Shown piece after piece: positions 8,719-18,127 of a stretch of DNA of 64,000 nt; the first letter of the stretch is position 1, and the number at the start of each line of letters is the position of its first letter. The translations under genes were made by a program, and so were the position numbers. This DNA is from JBKBYG01 sp046313435 (GTDB lineage: Bacteria > Pseudomonadota > Alphaproteobacteria > Rickettsiales > Arcanibacteraceae): positions 1 to 64,000 of the forward strand of contig JBKBYG010000004.1 of the NCBI GenBank assembly GCA_046313435.1. Direction: 5' to 3'. The notes below the pieces were generated by a model. That model did no database searches, was not told the DNA's origin, and saw only the letters and a list, made by a program, of their open reading frames with translations.

Positions 8719-9969
8719 TTAACTATTGTTTAATAATGTAATTTGTTTTTTATTATAAATTAATGTAATGGCTCCAATTAAACAGGATAAAGGAATTATT
8801 GAAAGGGCTAATTGATATTGATTAATATCATAGATTTTTTGTCCATTTAATGTAGCACCGCTCCAGAAATAATCCATAATAAATCCTATTAAGCTATGGA
8901 AGAAGAGACCAAATATCATAACTAAGCTATTAGTTAGCGCAGCAGTAACAGCAATAGTTTCAGAAGATACCCGCATAGAAGTCATAGAAAAAATCAATAC
9001 TTGATTTGATGATAAGATTCCTATTGTTAAACATACAAATATTACTGATATAGGTGATAAATTTTGACTCCAAATAATTATTAAGAGTAACAAAGTAGTG
9101 ATCAAGCCTGTAATCCAAGTCACAAGCAAATAATTTCTTATTTTATCTGCAAAATATGCAATAAGTGGCGCTCCTATACCAATTCCTAAATAAATTGATG
9201 AAGTTGCGCAAACAGCTTGAAAATCAGAAAGTCTATAAGCTTTCTTTAAAAAACTATTTCCCCAAACATCCGCAAGCCCATCAAAGGCACCAACCATTAG
9301 GCCCCCTGCTATCCCTATAATAATAATATACTTATCTTTAATAACTATTTTTAACTTTTCTAATATATCGGTTTTTGTTTCTTCAGGAATAATTTTCAAA
9401 CTCTTCCATGAGATTAAACTTATGATTATCAATATTAAAGCCGTATAAATAAATACATATCTCCAACTGCCAGAGGCAAAGTTTAATTCCTTACTCTTAT
9501 AGCTTATTAAAAAACATAATGTTGCTCCAATAAAGCCTACAGAAAAAGTTACACTAATCATTTTGTTATATAAATTAAGTGGAAATATTTCTTTTATTAC
9601 TTTAGCACAACCGATAAATCCTACTACAGAACAAGAGCCAATCAAAAATCTGTAAAAACTTCCTAAAATCCAATTATCAGTAATCACAAGCCCGATACTT
9701 GCCAAAGCGCAAAGCAAAATTCCTCCAGCAATCACTTTACGTGGATGAAAATTATCTAGCAATATTCCTATCGGTATTTGCATTGCTGCATATCCTATAT
9801 AGTAACATGAAGCAAATATACCAAATTTTGAAGCATTCATTGAAAAATGATTCATTACATCTTCTGTTAAAACCCCAGGTGCTACTCTTAATAGAAATTG
9901 TAGGGTAAAAAATATTAAAGGCATCGAAAAAATAAAATATTTTCGATTAACTGAAAGCTTAAAATCCAT
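8719..9969 (-). CDS. Major facilitator superfamily transporter
   Basis: A 416-residue protein with twelve predicted membrane helices. After helix 1, LLRVAPGVLTEDVM and the helix 2-3 loop GILLDNFHPRK (the MFS A-motif region) place it in the MFS. The LRVAP opening resembles MFS carriers of Legionella, Francisella and Rickettsiales that are thought to import small nutrients. The substrate is unknown. It starts 4 bases after the xseA stop and is probably the last gene of a minus-strand operon. Confidence 0.88.
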   Translation of the reverse strand: MDFKLSVNRKYFIFSMPLIFFTLQFLLRVAPGVLTEDVMNHFSMNASKFGIFASCYYIGYAAMQIPIGILLDNFHPRKVIAGGILLCALASIGLVITDNWILGSFYRFLIGSCSVVGFIGCAKVIKEIFPLNLYNKMISVTFSVGFIGATLCFLISYKSKELNFASGSWRYVFIYTALILIIISLISWKSLKIIPEETKTDILEKLKIVIKDKYIIIIGIAGGLMVGAFDGLADVWGNSFLKKAYRLSDFQAVCATSSIYLGIGIGAPLIAYFADKIRNYLLVTWITGLITTLLLLIIIWSQNLSPISVIFVCLTIGILSSNQVLIFSMTSMRVSSETIAVTAALTNSLVMIFGLFFHSLIGFIMDYFWSGATLNGQKIYDINQYQLALSIIPLSCLIGAITLIYNKKQITLLNNS

Positions 9970-9973
9970 GCAC

Positions 9974-11452
9974 TTAATTCTTAATTGTTTTTATTCCGTC
10001 ACTAAATTCAATATTAAATATTGCAAGATTTTCAATCTTTTTTATTGAATCAACGAGTCTACCATCTTCAGCACGAATGATAGTAAATCCTCGTTCAAGT
10101 GTTTTTTGATAACTATAGCTATTTACTAACGAAGTTAAGTTTTTTAACTTTTCTTCTTTGAAGTATAAATAATTATTTATATTGTTATATAAGATTTTGT
10201 CAATTTCATTTAATTTATTACTTAAACTTTCTAATTTATCACTTAAAATTTTGATCTTAATATTTGATTCGACAATTGATAATTTATATTCTTTCTGCCT
10301 AAGATATAAATGAATTTGTTGCTTCAAATTATTAGTAAGTAGAAATAAGTTCTTTATATTGGATTCAATTAATTCTTTGGGATGCCTTATATTATTTGCA
10401 AATTTTTCAAATATGTTATGTTTATTTTCAAAAAATCTTGATACTGAATTATCTATCCTTAAACATAAATCATCAAATCGTTGCTCAGCATTTATAATAA
10501 TATTTTTAAAATTTGGCAAACCTCTAGTTATTGCAATCAATTTATGATTATTTAATGTAAGTAATTTGTTAAAATCGCTATTTAATCTGCGTTCTGTTTC
10601 ACTTAATTTAAATAGTAATTCAGCCTTAACTGGTACGGCCATCTCAGCTGCAGCAGTCGGAGTTGGCGCACGCAAATCACTTGCATAATCAATTAATGTT
10701 GTATCAGTTTCATGACCAACAGCTGATATAAGAGGTATCTTAGAATTAGCTGCAGCTCTAACAACTATTTCTTCGTTAAATGCCCATAAATCCTCAAGTG
10801 ATCCACCACCTCTTGCAACAATTATGACATCCGGCTTTTTGATCTCTCCATTATCAGGTAAAGCATTAAAACCATTTATTGCATTTGCAATTTGATTTGC
10901 CGCCTGTTCCCCTTGAACAAGAGTTGGCCAAAGGAGAATATGTGTTGGCATACGATCCTCAATGCGGTGAAGAATATCTCTTATTACAGCACCAGTAGGA
11001 GAAGTTACAATTCCTATAGTTCTAGGAAATAAAGGTATTTTCTTTTTTTTACTTAAATCAAATAAGCCTTCTTTTTCAAGAGCTTCTTTCCTTTTCATCA
11101 GTAGCGCCATCAATGCGCCTACACCGGCATGTTCAAATTTTTCAACAATTAATTGATACTTTGATTGCCCACTATAAGTAGTAATTGACCCTGTGCATAT
11201 AACCTCTAAGCCTTCTGCAGGCTTTACAGCAATTTTAGATAACGTACCTCGCCAGCATATTGCAGATAAAAGAGAGTTTTCATCTTTAAGAGAGAAATAT
11301 AAATGCCCTGAGGGAGCAATTTTTAAACCAGAAATTTCTCCTTGAACTCTTATATAGCTATAATTATCTTCAACAAGTCTTTTAAGCGAATTAGATAATT
11401 CGGTAACACTATACTGATGTTGATTATGAGTAAGTTCTAGTTGATCTGACAT
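9974..11452 (-). CDS. xseA: Exodeoxyribonuclease VII large subunit
   Basis: A 492-residue nuclease subunit that degrades single-stranded DNA. An N-terminal OB-fold (SVTELSNSLKRLVED, VQGEISG) is followed by the catalytic domain with IGIVTSPTGAVIRDILHR, DVIIVARGGGSLEDLWAFN and AVGHETDTTLIDYASDLRAP. A long coiled-coil arm precedes the C-terminal segment GFTIIRAEDGRLV. Length is slightly above the usual 400-460 because of the coiled coil. xseB is not in the window. It sits inside a run of minus-strand genes with gaps of about 25 bases. Confidence 0.97.
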   Translation of the reverse strand: MSDQLELTHNQHQYSVTELSNSLKRLVEDNYSYIRVQGEISGLKIAPSGHLYFSLKDENSLLSAICWRGTLSKIAVKPAEGLEVICTGSITTYSGQSKYQLIVEKFEHAGVGALMALLMKRKEALEKEGLFDLSKKKKIPLFPRTIGIVTSPTGAVIRDILHRIEDRMPTHILLWPTLVQGEQAANQIANAINGFNALPDNGEIKKPDVIIVARGGGSLEDLWAFNEEIVVRAAANSKIPLISAVGHETDTTLIDYASDLRAPTPTAAAEMAVPVKAELLFKLSETERRLNSDFNKLLTLNNHKLIAITRGLPNFKNIIINAEQRFDDLCLRIDNSVSRFFENKHNIFEKFANNIRHPKELIESNIKNLFLLTNNLKQQIHLYLRQKEYKLSIVESNIKIKILSDKLESLSNKLNEIDKILYNNINNYLYFKEEKLKNLTSLVNSYSYQKTLERGFTIIRAEDGRLVDSIKKIENLAIFNIEFSDGIKTIKN

Positions 11453-11477
11453 AATTATACTTTTCTTTAATAAATAA

Positions 11478-12809
11478 CTATCTGCCTCTTTCTTTACAGC
11501 TCTCGAAGACGCCTAATACTATAGGATTACTTAAGTTAGTATATTTTCCAATAGCTTTTGCAAAACATTTATCTTCTTTATGTTGCGTTACAGCTTCTTT
11601 GCCAAATTCACCTAATTCTGATTCTCTTTTTTCAAAAGCAACTCTTGCACGCCAAGAATCTACTGTATTCCTAGTTGGTACAAGCCCGTTGCTTTCTTTA
11701 TTCAATTCCTCATTATTTAAATAACGAACTACTGAATGTAGAACAGTGCCGTACGCTTTTTCTACTTTTATACCATCAAAATATACATATCCCTCTTTAT
11801 TTTCCAAATTTTCTATATTTGTCCATTGCAATTTTCCAATTTCAGTTCCATTAGCTTGGAAAGAATTTGGTTCACGCTCACCTTTATAATCCCAATTATA
11901 AACTATTGGTTCTTTTGGCAAAACCCCTAAGTCAACTATTACATTCACTGCTAAAGTATGCAAATTAGCTACATTATTTATTGCATATTCACCTATAGAA
12001 TCGACAGTTTTAAACATTGGGAAGTTAACTTCACCATTATATCCTGTTTCTTCTAAAAATTCACGCCTTGCAGTATCAATTGCATTATAATCTCTGTTAT
12101 AAAATATATTATTTTTATTTAAATATCTTTTAACATCAGTAGGATCTAAAGGAGTATTATATGGATTAGTCTTAATTTTTTTAGCAAAATACTGCTCCAT
12201 TGCTTCTGTAAATTTAGCAAAATATTCTTTATCAACTTTTACAGATTCTTCTTCTGTTTTAGATAATTCTTTTGATGCTTCATACTTGCCAGTTTCTAAA
12301 AATTTATCTTCAATTGCATCTCTTGCCTCTTCCTCAGCAAAAGATTCCTTAACCATTATACTTCCTTCGACCCCTGCACCTTTTGTATAGCCCCCTATCG
12401 GATGATATTGGCCTTTTAGTCCTGCTAATGGTTTGTTTCTACTTTCCAATTTTTGCATTAGCATTACTTGGCGCGTACCATCTGGAAGTTGATAGGTAAC
12501 AGTAACCGAAACTCCTGAGCCTTGCTTATCATACGGATGAGCAATTATTGATCTTCTACCTTCTTCTGTCAATTTGTTATAAAATTCTTTACCAAATTGC
12601 GAGGCTGAAGCGGTAGTAATTACAGCTAAGGCGTCATTAACCTGAATATCGTTTTTAGCTATAGTTTTTGCCAAATCTAATCCCCATTTAGGGTCATTTT
12701 TAGCATGCTCGATAGCAACTACTGGCTTATGATAATTATATATTGTAGCAGCAGAAGCACCAATTACTGTTCCACTTACAATTTTAGCCCAAACCTTAAA
12801 TTTACTCAT
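11478..12809 (-). CDS. Nudix-like hydrolase with a split Nudix box and N-terminal membrane helix
   Basis: A 443-residue protein. Residues about 8-25 form a hydrophobic N-terminal segment (signal anchor). The first half of a Nudix signature is seen at HPIGGYTKG (about 136-144) and the second half, ARREFLEETGY, at about 248-257. In ordinary Nudix enzymes these lie about a dozen residues apart. Here roughly 100 residues, rich in Glu and Lys, are inserted between them. The catalytic RExxEE core is intact, so nucleoside-diphosphate hydrolysis is plausible but depends on how the insert folds. It lies between xseA and a HAD hydrolase in the same direction. The family is not one I recognise further. 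Confidence 0.6.
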   Translation of the reverse strand: MSKFKVWAKIVSGTVIGASAATIYNYHKPVVAIEHAKNDPKWGLDLAKTIAKNDIQVNDALAVITTASASQFGKEFYNKLTEEGRRSIIAHPYDKQGSGVSVTVTYQLPDGTRQVMLMQKLESRNKPLAGLKGQYHPIGGYTKGAGVEGSIMVKESFAEEEARDAIEDKFLETGKYEASKELSKTEEESVKVDKEYFAKFTEAMEQYFAKKIKTNPYNTPLDPTDVKRYLNKNNIFYNRDYNAIDTARREFLEETGYNGEVNFPMFKTVDSIGEYAINNVANLHTLAVNVIVDLGVLPKEPIVYNWDYKGEREPNSFQANGTEIGKLQWTNIENLENKEGYVYFDGIKVEKAYGTVLHSVVRYLNNEELNKESNGLVPTRNTVDSWRARVAFEKRESELGEFGKEAVTQHKEDKCFAKAIGKYTNLSNPIVLGVFESCKERGR

Positions 12810-12837
12810 ATTTTTCCCTTAATTAGTTTTATAAATA

Positions 12838-13701
12838 TTATTTAAATCCTTCGCACAAATATGTCGGGTTAATTTTAAGCTTATTTACAAGATCCGTAAG
12901 CTCTCCTTCATTTAATTCTCTATGTGTGCCCCATTTTAGGAGTAAAGAATCTATATTCATCTTATTACCTCCTAAAACATCAGTTTCGAGTGAATCACCT
13001 ATTGCAAGTATATTGCTTTTCTCAATCCCCATCTTATCGAAAATTGAAAATGCTTTCTCATATGCATTTTCATGGGGTTTACCGTAATAGCAAACTTTTC
13101 CTCCCATTTCCTCATATCTTTTAGAAAATGTTCCAGCTGGATAATTATATCCACTACCTTGTGGAGCAATTTTATCTGGGTTAGCGCATACTGCTATTAA
13201 ATTTCTATCAGCTGCTTCCTTCAGTATTTCATCATATAGTCCAAAACCATACTTATTTTTTTCTTCATCGGTTATATAAGCAGCTAATAACAGGAAATCT
13301 GCCGAGTTAAGATCTTCTACTCTTACAAATGATGAATTTATACCTGCAATCAAATTAGGGTTTTTATCATACCCAAGGAAATAATATTTTTTTCCAAATT
13401 TACTGAAATTCTCATCAGTAGGGTTTGATAATTGCTCGCGCACTAAATCGCCCGAAGTTATGATAATTTCATCCTTAATTTCAAATCCTAATTTCTTCAG
13501 GGATTGAATAGTAATTGTTGAAGGCCTAGGTGCATTAGACAGAAATATAATTTTCTTATTATTTGCTCTCAGTAATTCAATTGCTGCAACGCTTGTATCA
13601 TATAATTCTTGTCCATTATGCATAACACCACAAAGATCAATTATATACCCATTATATTTATGGATAATACCATTTAAGCTTTTTATATTATTTAATACCA
13701 T
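12838..13701 (-). CDS. HAD superfamily class IIA hydrolase (TIGR01459-like)
   Basis: A 287-residue cytoplasmic phosphatase-like protein. The HAD motif I region is YIIDLCGVMHNG, in which the second Asp of the usual DxDG is replaced by Cys. Motif II is in FLSNAPRPS, and the C-terminal ILAIGDSLETDVLGG gives the GDxxxTD motif typical of subclass IIA. Length and motifs fit the alphaproteobacterial TIGR01459 family of unknown substrate. Loss of the second motif I Asp would weaken ordinary phosphatase chemistry, although this variation occurs in the family. It is 26 bases downstream of the ankyrin gene and probably in the same transcript. Confidence 0.83.
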   Translation of the reverse strand: MVLNNIKSLNGIIHKYNGYIIDLCGVMHNGQELYDTSVAAIELLRANNKKIIFLSNAPRPSTITIQSLKKLGFEIKDEIIITSGDLVREQLSNPTDENFSKFGKKYYFLGYDKNPNLIAGINSSFVRVEDLNSADFLLLAAYITDEEKNKYGFGLYDEILKEAADRNLIAVCANPDKIAPQGSGYNYPAGTFSKRYEEMGGKVCYYGKPHENAYEKAFSIFDKMGIEKSNILAIGDSLETDVLGGNKMNIDSLLLKWGTHRELNEGELTDLVNKLKINPTYLCEGFK

Positions 13702-13727
13702 TATCTTCCTCTCTTTTATTAAACTAG

Positions 13728-15863
13728 TTACTGTCTTGCTTGTGCCTGCATAAATTCTTCTTTAGCTACTGATTTAACCTTTCTAACCCAGCGCTTGTAA
13801 TCTGGATCTTTAGCTATCTCTTCTCTTGCTTTGCTTGCTGCATATCTAAATTTTACTTCCTCTAAATTACCATATAGTAACACTTCTGTTGCTGCGATTA
13901 TTCCTGGCCTTATTTTATTATTTGTAATTTTATTTACAAAGCTAGTTAATGTCCCAACATGTTTATTCATAAATTTATATTCTTGGTTTTTATATACCAA
14001 GTTCTTCTTAGCAATTTTATCTATATTTTGCCCTTCATCGATTTCTCTTAAATCTTCTTCAATCACTTTTTCAGTTACTGCAGCAATTTCTTGCTCTGTT
14101 TCAGCTAATTTATGCTTGAGTTCTTGTCGCTTGTTATATTTACTATATTCTTTTACGACCATTACAAAAGATAATAGCCATGCGAATCTGCTTACCTTAT
14201 TATACGCTGCTATTTTTTCTCCTAATTTCTTGCGATACGACATTTGATATGTATCATCCTGCTCTAAATCTTTCATAATCTCTTTTGCTGCTTTATATAA
14301 CTGCATAGAGAATTTACCGTAAAACTTGCTTAAGCATTTTTCTTTAAAGCTTAGTTTAATCTCATCATTTTTTATTCTTAATGCTTGCTCTTTAAATAAC
14401 TCAGCATAAATATATGTATTGACTAACTCCTTGCCACTAGCTGCAAGGTTATTATCTCTTATTGCCTGAGTTGCGCTTTCACCTTCAGTAAGCATTTCCT
14501 CAAGCGCTAATGCTATTCTCTTTAAAACTAATTTATCAAACCTAGATTTGACTTTATTATAATTATTTCTATAATCATTGAGCTCGTAATATATTTGATA
14601 TTTCTCTTCCTTTAGCCTTACGAAAAATGATTTAAAAAACTGCCAATCAGTTTCTGTAAATACTCTCCTCTGTACATGCCATATACTAGCTCTTGGGGCT
14701 CTTGCGCCATATTTCATTAGCTCTCTTATAATAAGCGGATTTCCTATAGTTACTGCAGAATCAAAATAATTAGATGCTAATTTAGGTGACTTATTACCCT
14801 TTGAATCAAGTCCATATTCATGTACATTGCCATCTGTATTAATTCCATATTCAAGTAATATTTTAACTATTTCAAAATTATTTTTATTATAAATTGCTTC
14901 GTCTAAATTTTTTGAATCTGGGCGATTCAAATTTGGATTAGCTCCATTTGCGAGAAGTGCTTTAAGACCAACTATATTATTATTATATATTGCCCAAAAA
15001 ATAATAGGATAGGGATCAGGTTCCAAATAATTTAACCAAGTCTTTTTTATTTTTACCTCTAAATCTTTATCAATTAATTTATGAAAATCTGATTTTGTTG
15101 TACTAAATAGAATTCTTGATTCCTTAGCTTCTTTCTCATGAGTTTTAATAAATTCTTTGATCTTTTCGGCAAATTCTTTTTTGTTTTCTTCTTCTGCTTT
15201 TTTTATTACTAAGTCTAAAGCAGGTGAAGTGTATAATTTTAAATCAGGAAATAAATCAGTATCATTTTGCTTTAATGCTTTTTTCATTAAATATGATAAT
15301 TCTCCTTGCGTGAACTTAAATCTATCTCCAAGTTTTTCTTTGATGTCTTGATATCCATATATCTTAAGCCATAGATCTATTTTATAGCTACTTTTTAATT
15401 CTGCTCCGAATTCAAATAATATATTTGCTATTATTTCAGGATTCTGTGTATTTGGTAGCTTGTCTTCTTTAAGCCTTTTGTCTGCTAATTTATATAATGC
15501 AGATTCTAATATAGTTGAGCTATTTGCAGTTTCTAACTTGCTATTTACGTCTGCACCTAACATTATGAGCTTTTTTACAGTTTCTACATCCAAAATCTCT
15601 ACTGCTGCAGCTAATGGATTTAACCCTTGTTGATTAGTATGGTTTAGTAATTCTTTGTTATATTTTACTAAGTTTTCAATAATATTTCTTATTTCTAATT
15701 GAAGATTATAATCATCACTATTCATATCATGATAGTTGATCAAATTGATCAAATAATGAATGATGTTTCCATTATCATCTCTTAAATCACATATTTCACC
15801 TATTTCCTTATTATTTCCATTTGCAACTATTTCTTTTAATTTTTCTATATTTATTTCCATCAT
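13728..15863 (-). CDS. Ankyrin-repeat protein, candidate effector
   Basis: A 711-residue protein. The N-terminal half holds divergent ankyrin repeats, for example GLNPLAAAVEILDVETVKKL with MLGADVNSK (about residues 80-110), then PIIFWAIYNNNIVGLKALL with ANGANPN, and NFEIVKILLEYGIN further on. The C-terminal 350 residues are highly charged and helical, with no recognised domain, signal peptide or membrane helix. Ankyrin proteins of this kind in Rickettsiales often act inside the host cell, but nothing here proves secretion. The reading opens with two Met codons. It is the first gene of a minus-strand run ending at the MFS gene. Confidence 0.82.
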   Translation of the reverse strand: MMEINIEKLKEIVANGNNKEIGEICDLRDDNGNIIHYLINLINYHDMNSDDYNLQLEIRNIIENLVKYNKELLNHTNQQGLNPLAAAVEILDVETVKKLIMLGADVNSKLETANSSTILESALYKLADKRLKEDKLPNTQNPEIIANILFEFGAELKSSYKIDLWLKIYGYQDIKEKLGDRFKFTQGELSYLMKKALKQNDTDLFPDLKLYTSPALDLVIKKAEEENKKEFAEKIKEFIKTHEKEAKESRILFSTTKSDFHKLIDKDLEVKIKKTWLNYLEPDPYPIIFWAIYNNNIVGLKALLANGANPNLNRPDSKNLDEAIYNKNNFEIVKILLEYGINTDGNVHEYGLDSKGNKSPKLASNYFDSAVTIGNPLIIRELMKYGARAPRASIWHVQRRVFTETDWQFFKSFFVRLKEEKYQIYYELNDYRNNYNKVKSRFDKLVLKRIALALEEMLTEGESATQAIRDNNLAASGKELVNTYIYAELFKEQALRIKNDEIKLSFKEKCLSKFYGKFSMQLYKAAKEIMKDLEQDDTYQMSYRKKLGEKIAAYNKVSRFAWLLSFVMVVKEYSKYNKRQELKHKLAETEQEIAAVTEKVIEEDLREIDEGQNIDKIAKKNLVYKNQEYKFMNKHVGTLTSFVNKITNNKIRPGIIAATEVLLYGNLEEVKFRYAASKAREEIAKDPDYKRWVRKVKSVAKEEFMQAQARQ

Positions 15864-16006
15864 TTTATGCTCTTTATCTTCCTGTAATATTTATAGATTT
15901 TATAAGTTTAATTAGTTCATTATACTCCCTCAATAGATGAATGGTAATTATCCTCATATGCCTATAGTTAAAGTATTTTTAATTAATATATCCTTATTAA
16001 TGGCAA

Positions 16007-16046
16007 AAGAAAAGAGTAATAGTAAAATATTTTACCATTACTCTTT
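16007..16046 (-). terminator. Rho-independent terminator after the coiled-coil gene
   Basis: The arms AAAGAGTAAT (16011-16020) and ATTACTCTTT (16037-16046) pair perfectly. The stem extends inward through GTAAAA/TTTTAC across one mismatch. On the minus strand the hairpin is followed by a T-rich run (CTTTTCTTTT). It starts 10 bases past the stop of the 16057-17559 gene. Confidence 0.7.
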
Positions 16047-16056
16047 AAAAGAAAAT

Positions 16057-17559
16057 TTATTGTTTTTGATAATAATGTTCTTTTATTGTTGCCCCGGCTT
16101 TCTCAACCCAGCTTTTGTTATTATTGTTAGATGATTGAGATTGAGAAGAATTTGGATTTTCTACTTTATTTATAATCTCACTAGGAAGATACTTTTTTAG
16201 TTCAATATTTTCACTATTTAGATATGAAGTTAATTTTTTTAAATCTTTAATTTCTTCTGCTTGCACATCTATATCTTTGGTGAATCTTCCTGTACACTCA
16301 ATCATTTCTTTTTTAAATATCTCCATTAACTCATCAGTATGTTGAGCCACTGCTTTTTTAGATTCTTCTGTTTGAGTTTTTAAAGCTATTTTTAAAGAAT
16401 TTATACCTTCATGCGCTTTAGTTAATTGAACACTTAATTCACCGTTAATTGAATGACTTTCTTCAAGCTGCTGCTGTAACTGCGTATTAGCTGTTTGCGC
16501 AGTATTTAATTGCTGCTGACTAGTAGTAAGTTGTTGCTGCAATTGTGCATTAGCTGTTTGGCTAGTATTTAGCTGCTGCTGCAGTTGTACATTAGCGGTT
16601 TGAGCAGTGTTTAGTTGCTGCTGACTAGTAGTAAGTTGTTGCTGCAATTGTGCATTAGCTGTTTGGCTAGTATTTAGCTGCTGCTGCAATTGTACGTTAG
16701 ATGCTTGGACAGTATTTAACTGTTGCTGACTTGTAGTAAGCTGTTGCTGCAACTGTGTGTTAGCTGCTTGACTAGTATTTAGCTGTTGTTGACTTGTAGT
16801 TAATTGCTGCTGTAATTGGACGTTAACTGTCTGATTAGTATTTAACTGTTGCTGCAATTGTGTATTAATTGCTTGAAGTTCAATATTGGTTTCTATGTTT
16901 GTATTTAGTTCCTCTTGAAGCTCTTCTTTTTCTTTTTCTAATTTAAGCCTTTCTTCTTCTGCTTCTGTCTTTAGTCTTTCTGCTTCTTCTGCCCTTAAAG
17001 TTCTAATCTCTTCTTCCCTGAGTCTTGCCGCTTCTTCTGCTCTTAGCCTTTCTTGCTCTGTTGCTAACCTTAGTCTTTCTGCTTCTTCTGCCCTTAAAGT
17101 TCTAATCTCTTCTTCCCTGAGTCTTGCCGCTTCTTCTGCTCTTCTTTCTCTTTCTGCTTGAAAATTACTTTGTTGATTTCTATTTGCAGCATTACTACGA
17201 TCTAAGGCTGTTGCAAGATCACGCTCAATACTATCATTCCCTCGCCAGTTATTATACGCTCTGGCCATTCCATACCCAGCATATGTTCCTAAAGCCGTGC
17301 CTCCTGTTGTAGCTAAGGTAGTAGCCACGGCTACCCCTAAAGAACCAAAAGGAACTACTGATTCTGCACCATACGGCACATATTGAAAGATTTGATTTAT
17401 TGCTGTTGTATAATATGCTGCTCCACCAGCTCCAAGCGCACCTGTAATCGCACCAGCAATACTAGCCTGGTTTTCAATTGCAGCTGCGCGGTTTCCTTGT
17501 ATGATTCGATCGGAAGCTCTTGGTTGATTTTGAGTTTGAGTAGTTTCTGGATTTTGCAT
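16057..17559 (-). CDS. Coiled-coil repeat protein with N-terminal glycine-rich membrane segments
   Basis: A 500-residue protein of three parts. Residues about 30-110 contain two Gly/Ala-rich hydrophobic stretches (AGAITGALGAGGAAYY and GGTALGTYAGYGMA) that look like glycine-zipper membrane hairpins. Residues about 140-215 are a charged helix with repeated RAEEAERL and RLREEEIRTL units. Residues about 215-390 are a Gln/Asn/Thr-rich coiled coil built from units like TANAQLQQQL and TTSQQQLN in multiples of seven. The tail carries more coiled coil and a Ser/Asn-rich linker. No catalytic domain is seen. The design suits a structural or surface/effector protein that inserts in a membrane. I do not recognise the family. 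Confidence 0.75.
   Translation of the reverse strand: MQNPETTQTQNQPRASDRIIQGNRAAAIENQASIAGAITGALGAGGAAYYTTAINQIFQYVPYGAESVVPFGSLGVAVATTLATTGGTALGTYAGYGMARAYNNWRGNDSIERDLATALDRSNAANRNQQSNFQAERERRAEEAARLREEEIRTLRAEEAERLRLATEQERLRAEEAARLREEEIRTLRAEEAERLKTEAEEERLKLEKEKEELQEELNTNIETNIELQAINTQLQQQLNTNQTVNVQLQQQLTTSQQQLNTSQAANTQLQQQLTTSQQQLNTVQASNVQLQQQLNTSQTANAQLQQQLTTSQQQLNTAQTANVQLQQQLNTSQTANAQLQQQLTTSQQQLNTAQTANTQLQQQLEESHSINGELSVQLTKAHEGINSLKIALKTQTEESKKAVAQHTDELMEIFKKEMIECTGRFTKDIDVQAEEIKDLKKLTSYLNSENIELKKYLPSEIINKVENPNSSQSQSSNNNNKSWVEKAGATIKEHYYQKQ
16516..16725. repeat. 105-bp tandem repeat inside the coiled-coil gene
   Basis: Two head-to-tail copies begin at 16516 and 16621. The first 67 bases are identical and the rest diverges. 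The 105-bp period equals 35 codons, that is five heptads, so copy-number change would keep both the frame and the coiled-coil register. Shorter, more degenerate copies continue to about 16860. Confidence 0.9.
16971..17143. repeat. Exact 74-bp direct repeat (99-bp spacing) in the coiled-coil gene
   Basis: Bases 16971-17044 and 17070-17143 are identical. They encode the charged RLREEEIRTLRAEEAERL-type segment twice. The 99-bp spacing is 33 codons, so the frame is kept. Complete identity at the DNA level suggests recent duplication or continuing recombination. Confidence 0.92.
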
Positions 17560-17824
17560 TTTAGTCTCCTTAGATTATAGTGACATAATTTAAAAAAGCC
17601 TACTTGGCAGTTAGGTTTACTAAGATTTTCATATTTAAGTACTAAAATCTTAATATCAGCTACGTGCTATATTGTTAATTAATACAACCCTATATATTAA
17701 TGTCAATTAGTATTTATATAAATATTAATTAATTTTCTAAGCATGTATTTGAATGGTTTAATTTTTTCTTGCTAATATTTGTTAAAACACTTAAATATCT
17801 ATATCAAAATAACTTAGCTTAAAT

Positions 17825-18127
17825 ATGGATAAAATAATGTCTCTGATAGCGGAAAAAGATGTAAGAAAAATTGCAAAGCTTGCTCGAATTGGGGTAAGCG
17901 ATGAAGATGTAGCAAGTTACAGCAAAGAATTGTCACAAATACTTGGGTTATTCGAACAGTTAGAAGAAGTAAATACAGATGGAGTTCCAACAATGGTCAG
18001 TGTTGAAGATATGGAACTTAAAATGCGTGAAGATGAACCTATTATTGAGAATACCGTAGAAGAAGTATTATCCAACGCACCAAGTGCAAAATTTAACTGT
18101 TTTGAAGTTCCTAAGGTAGTAGAATAA
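17825..18127 (+). CDS. gatC: Asp-tRNA(Asn)/Glu-tRNA(Gln) amidotransferase subunit C
   Basis: A 100-residue subunit that stabilises the GatA-GatB complex, which converts mischarged Glu-tRNA(Gln) and Asp-tRNA(Asn) to the correct aminoacyl-tRNAs. The family pattern VRKIAKLARIGVSDEDV and the C-terminal VEEVLSNAP are present. The ATG at 17825 is used; a second in-frame ATG lies four codons later. Its stop overlaps the gatA start by one base (TAATG), suggesting translational coupling. Confidence 0.95.
   Translation: MDKIMSLIAEKDVRKIAKLARIGVSDEDVASYSKELSQILGLFEQLEEVNTDGVPTMVSVEDMELKMREDEPIIENTVEEVLSNAPSAKFNCFEVPKVVE

Noticed and set aside
13831..14247. 138-codon plus-strand frame opposite the ankyrin gene
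   Set aside because: It lies wholly antisense to a well-supported gene and its hydrophobic Ser/Leu-rich composition is the usual shadow of Lys/Glu-rich helix codons.
16460..16860. Regular repeats suggesting a CRISPR-like array
   Set aside because: The repeats are in frame within one coding sequence, have no unique spacers and encode coiled-coil heptads.
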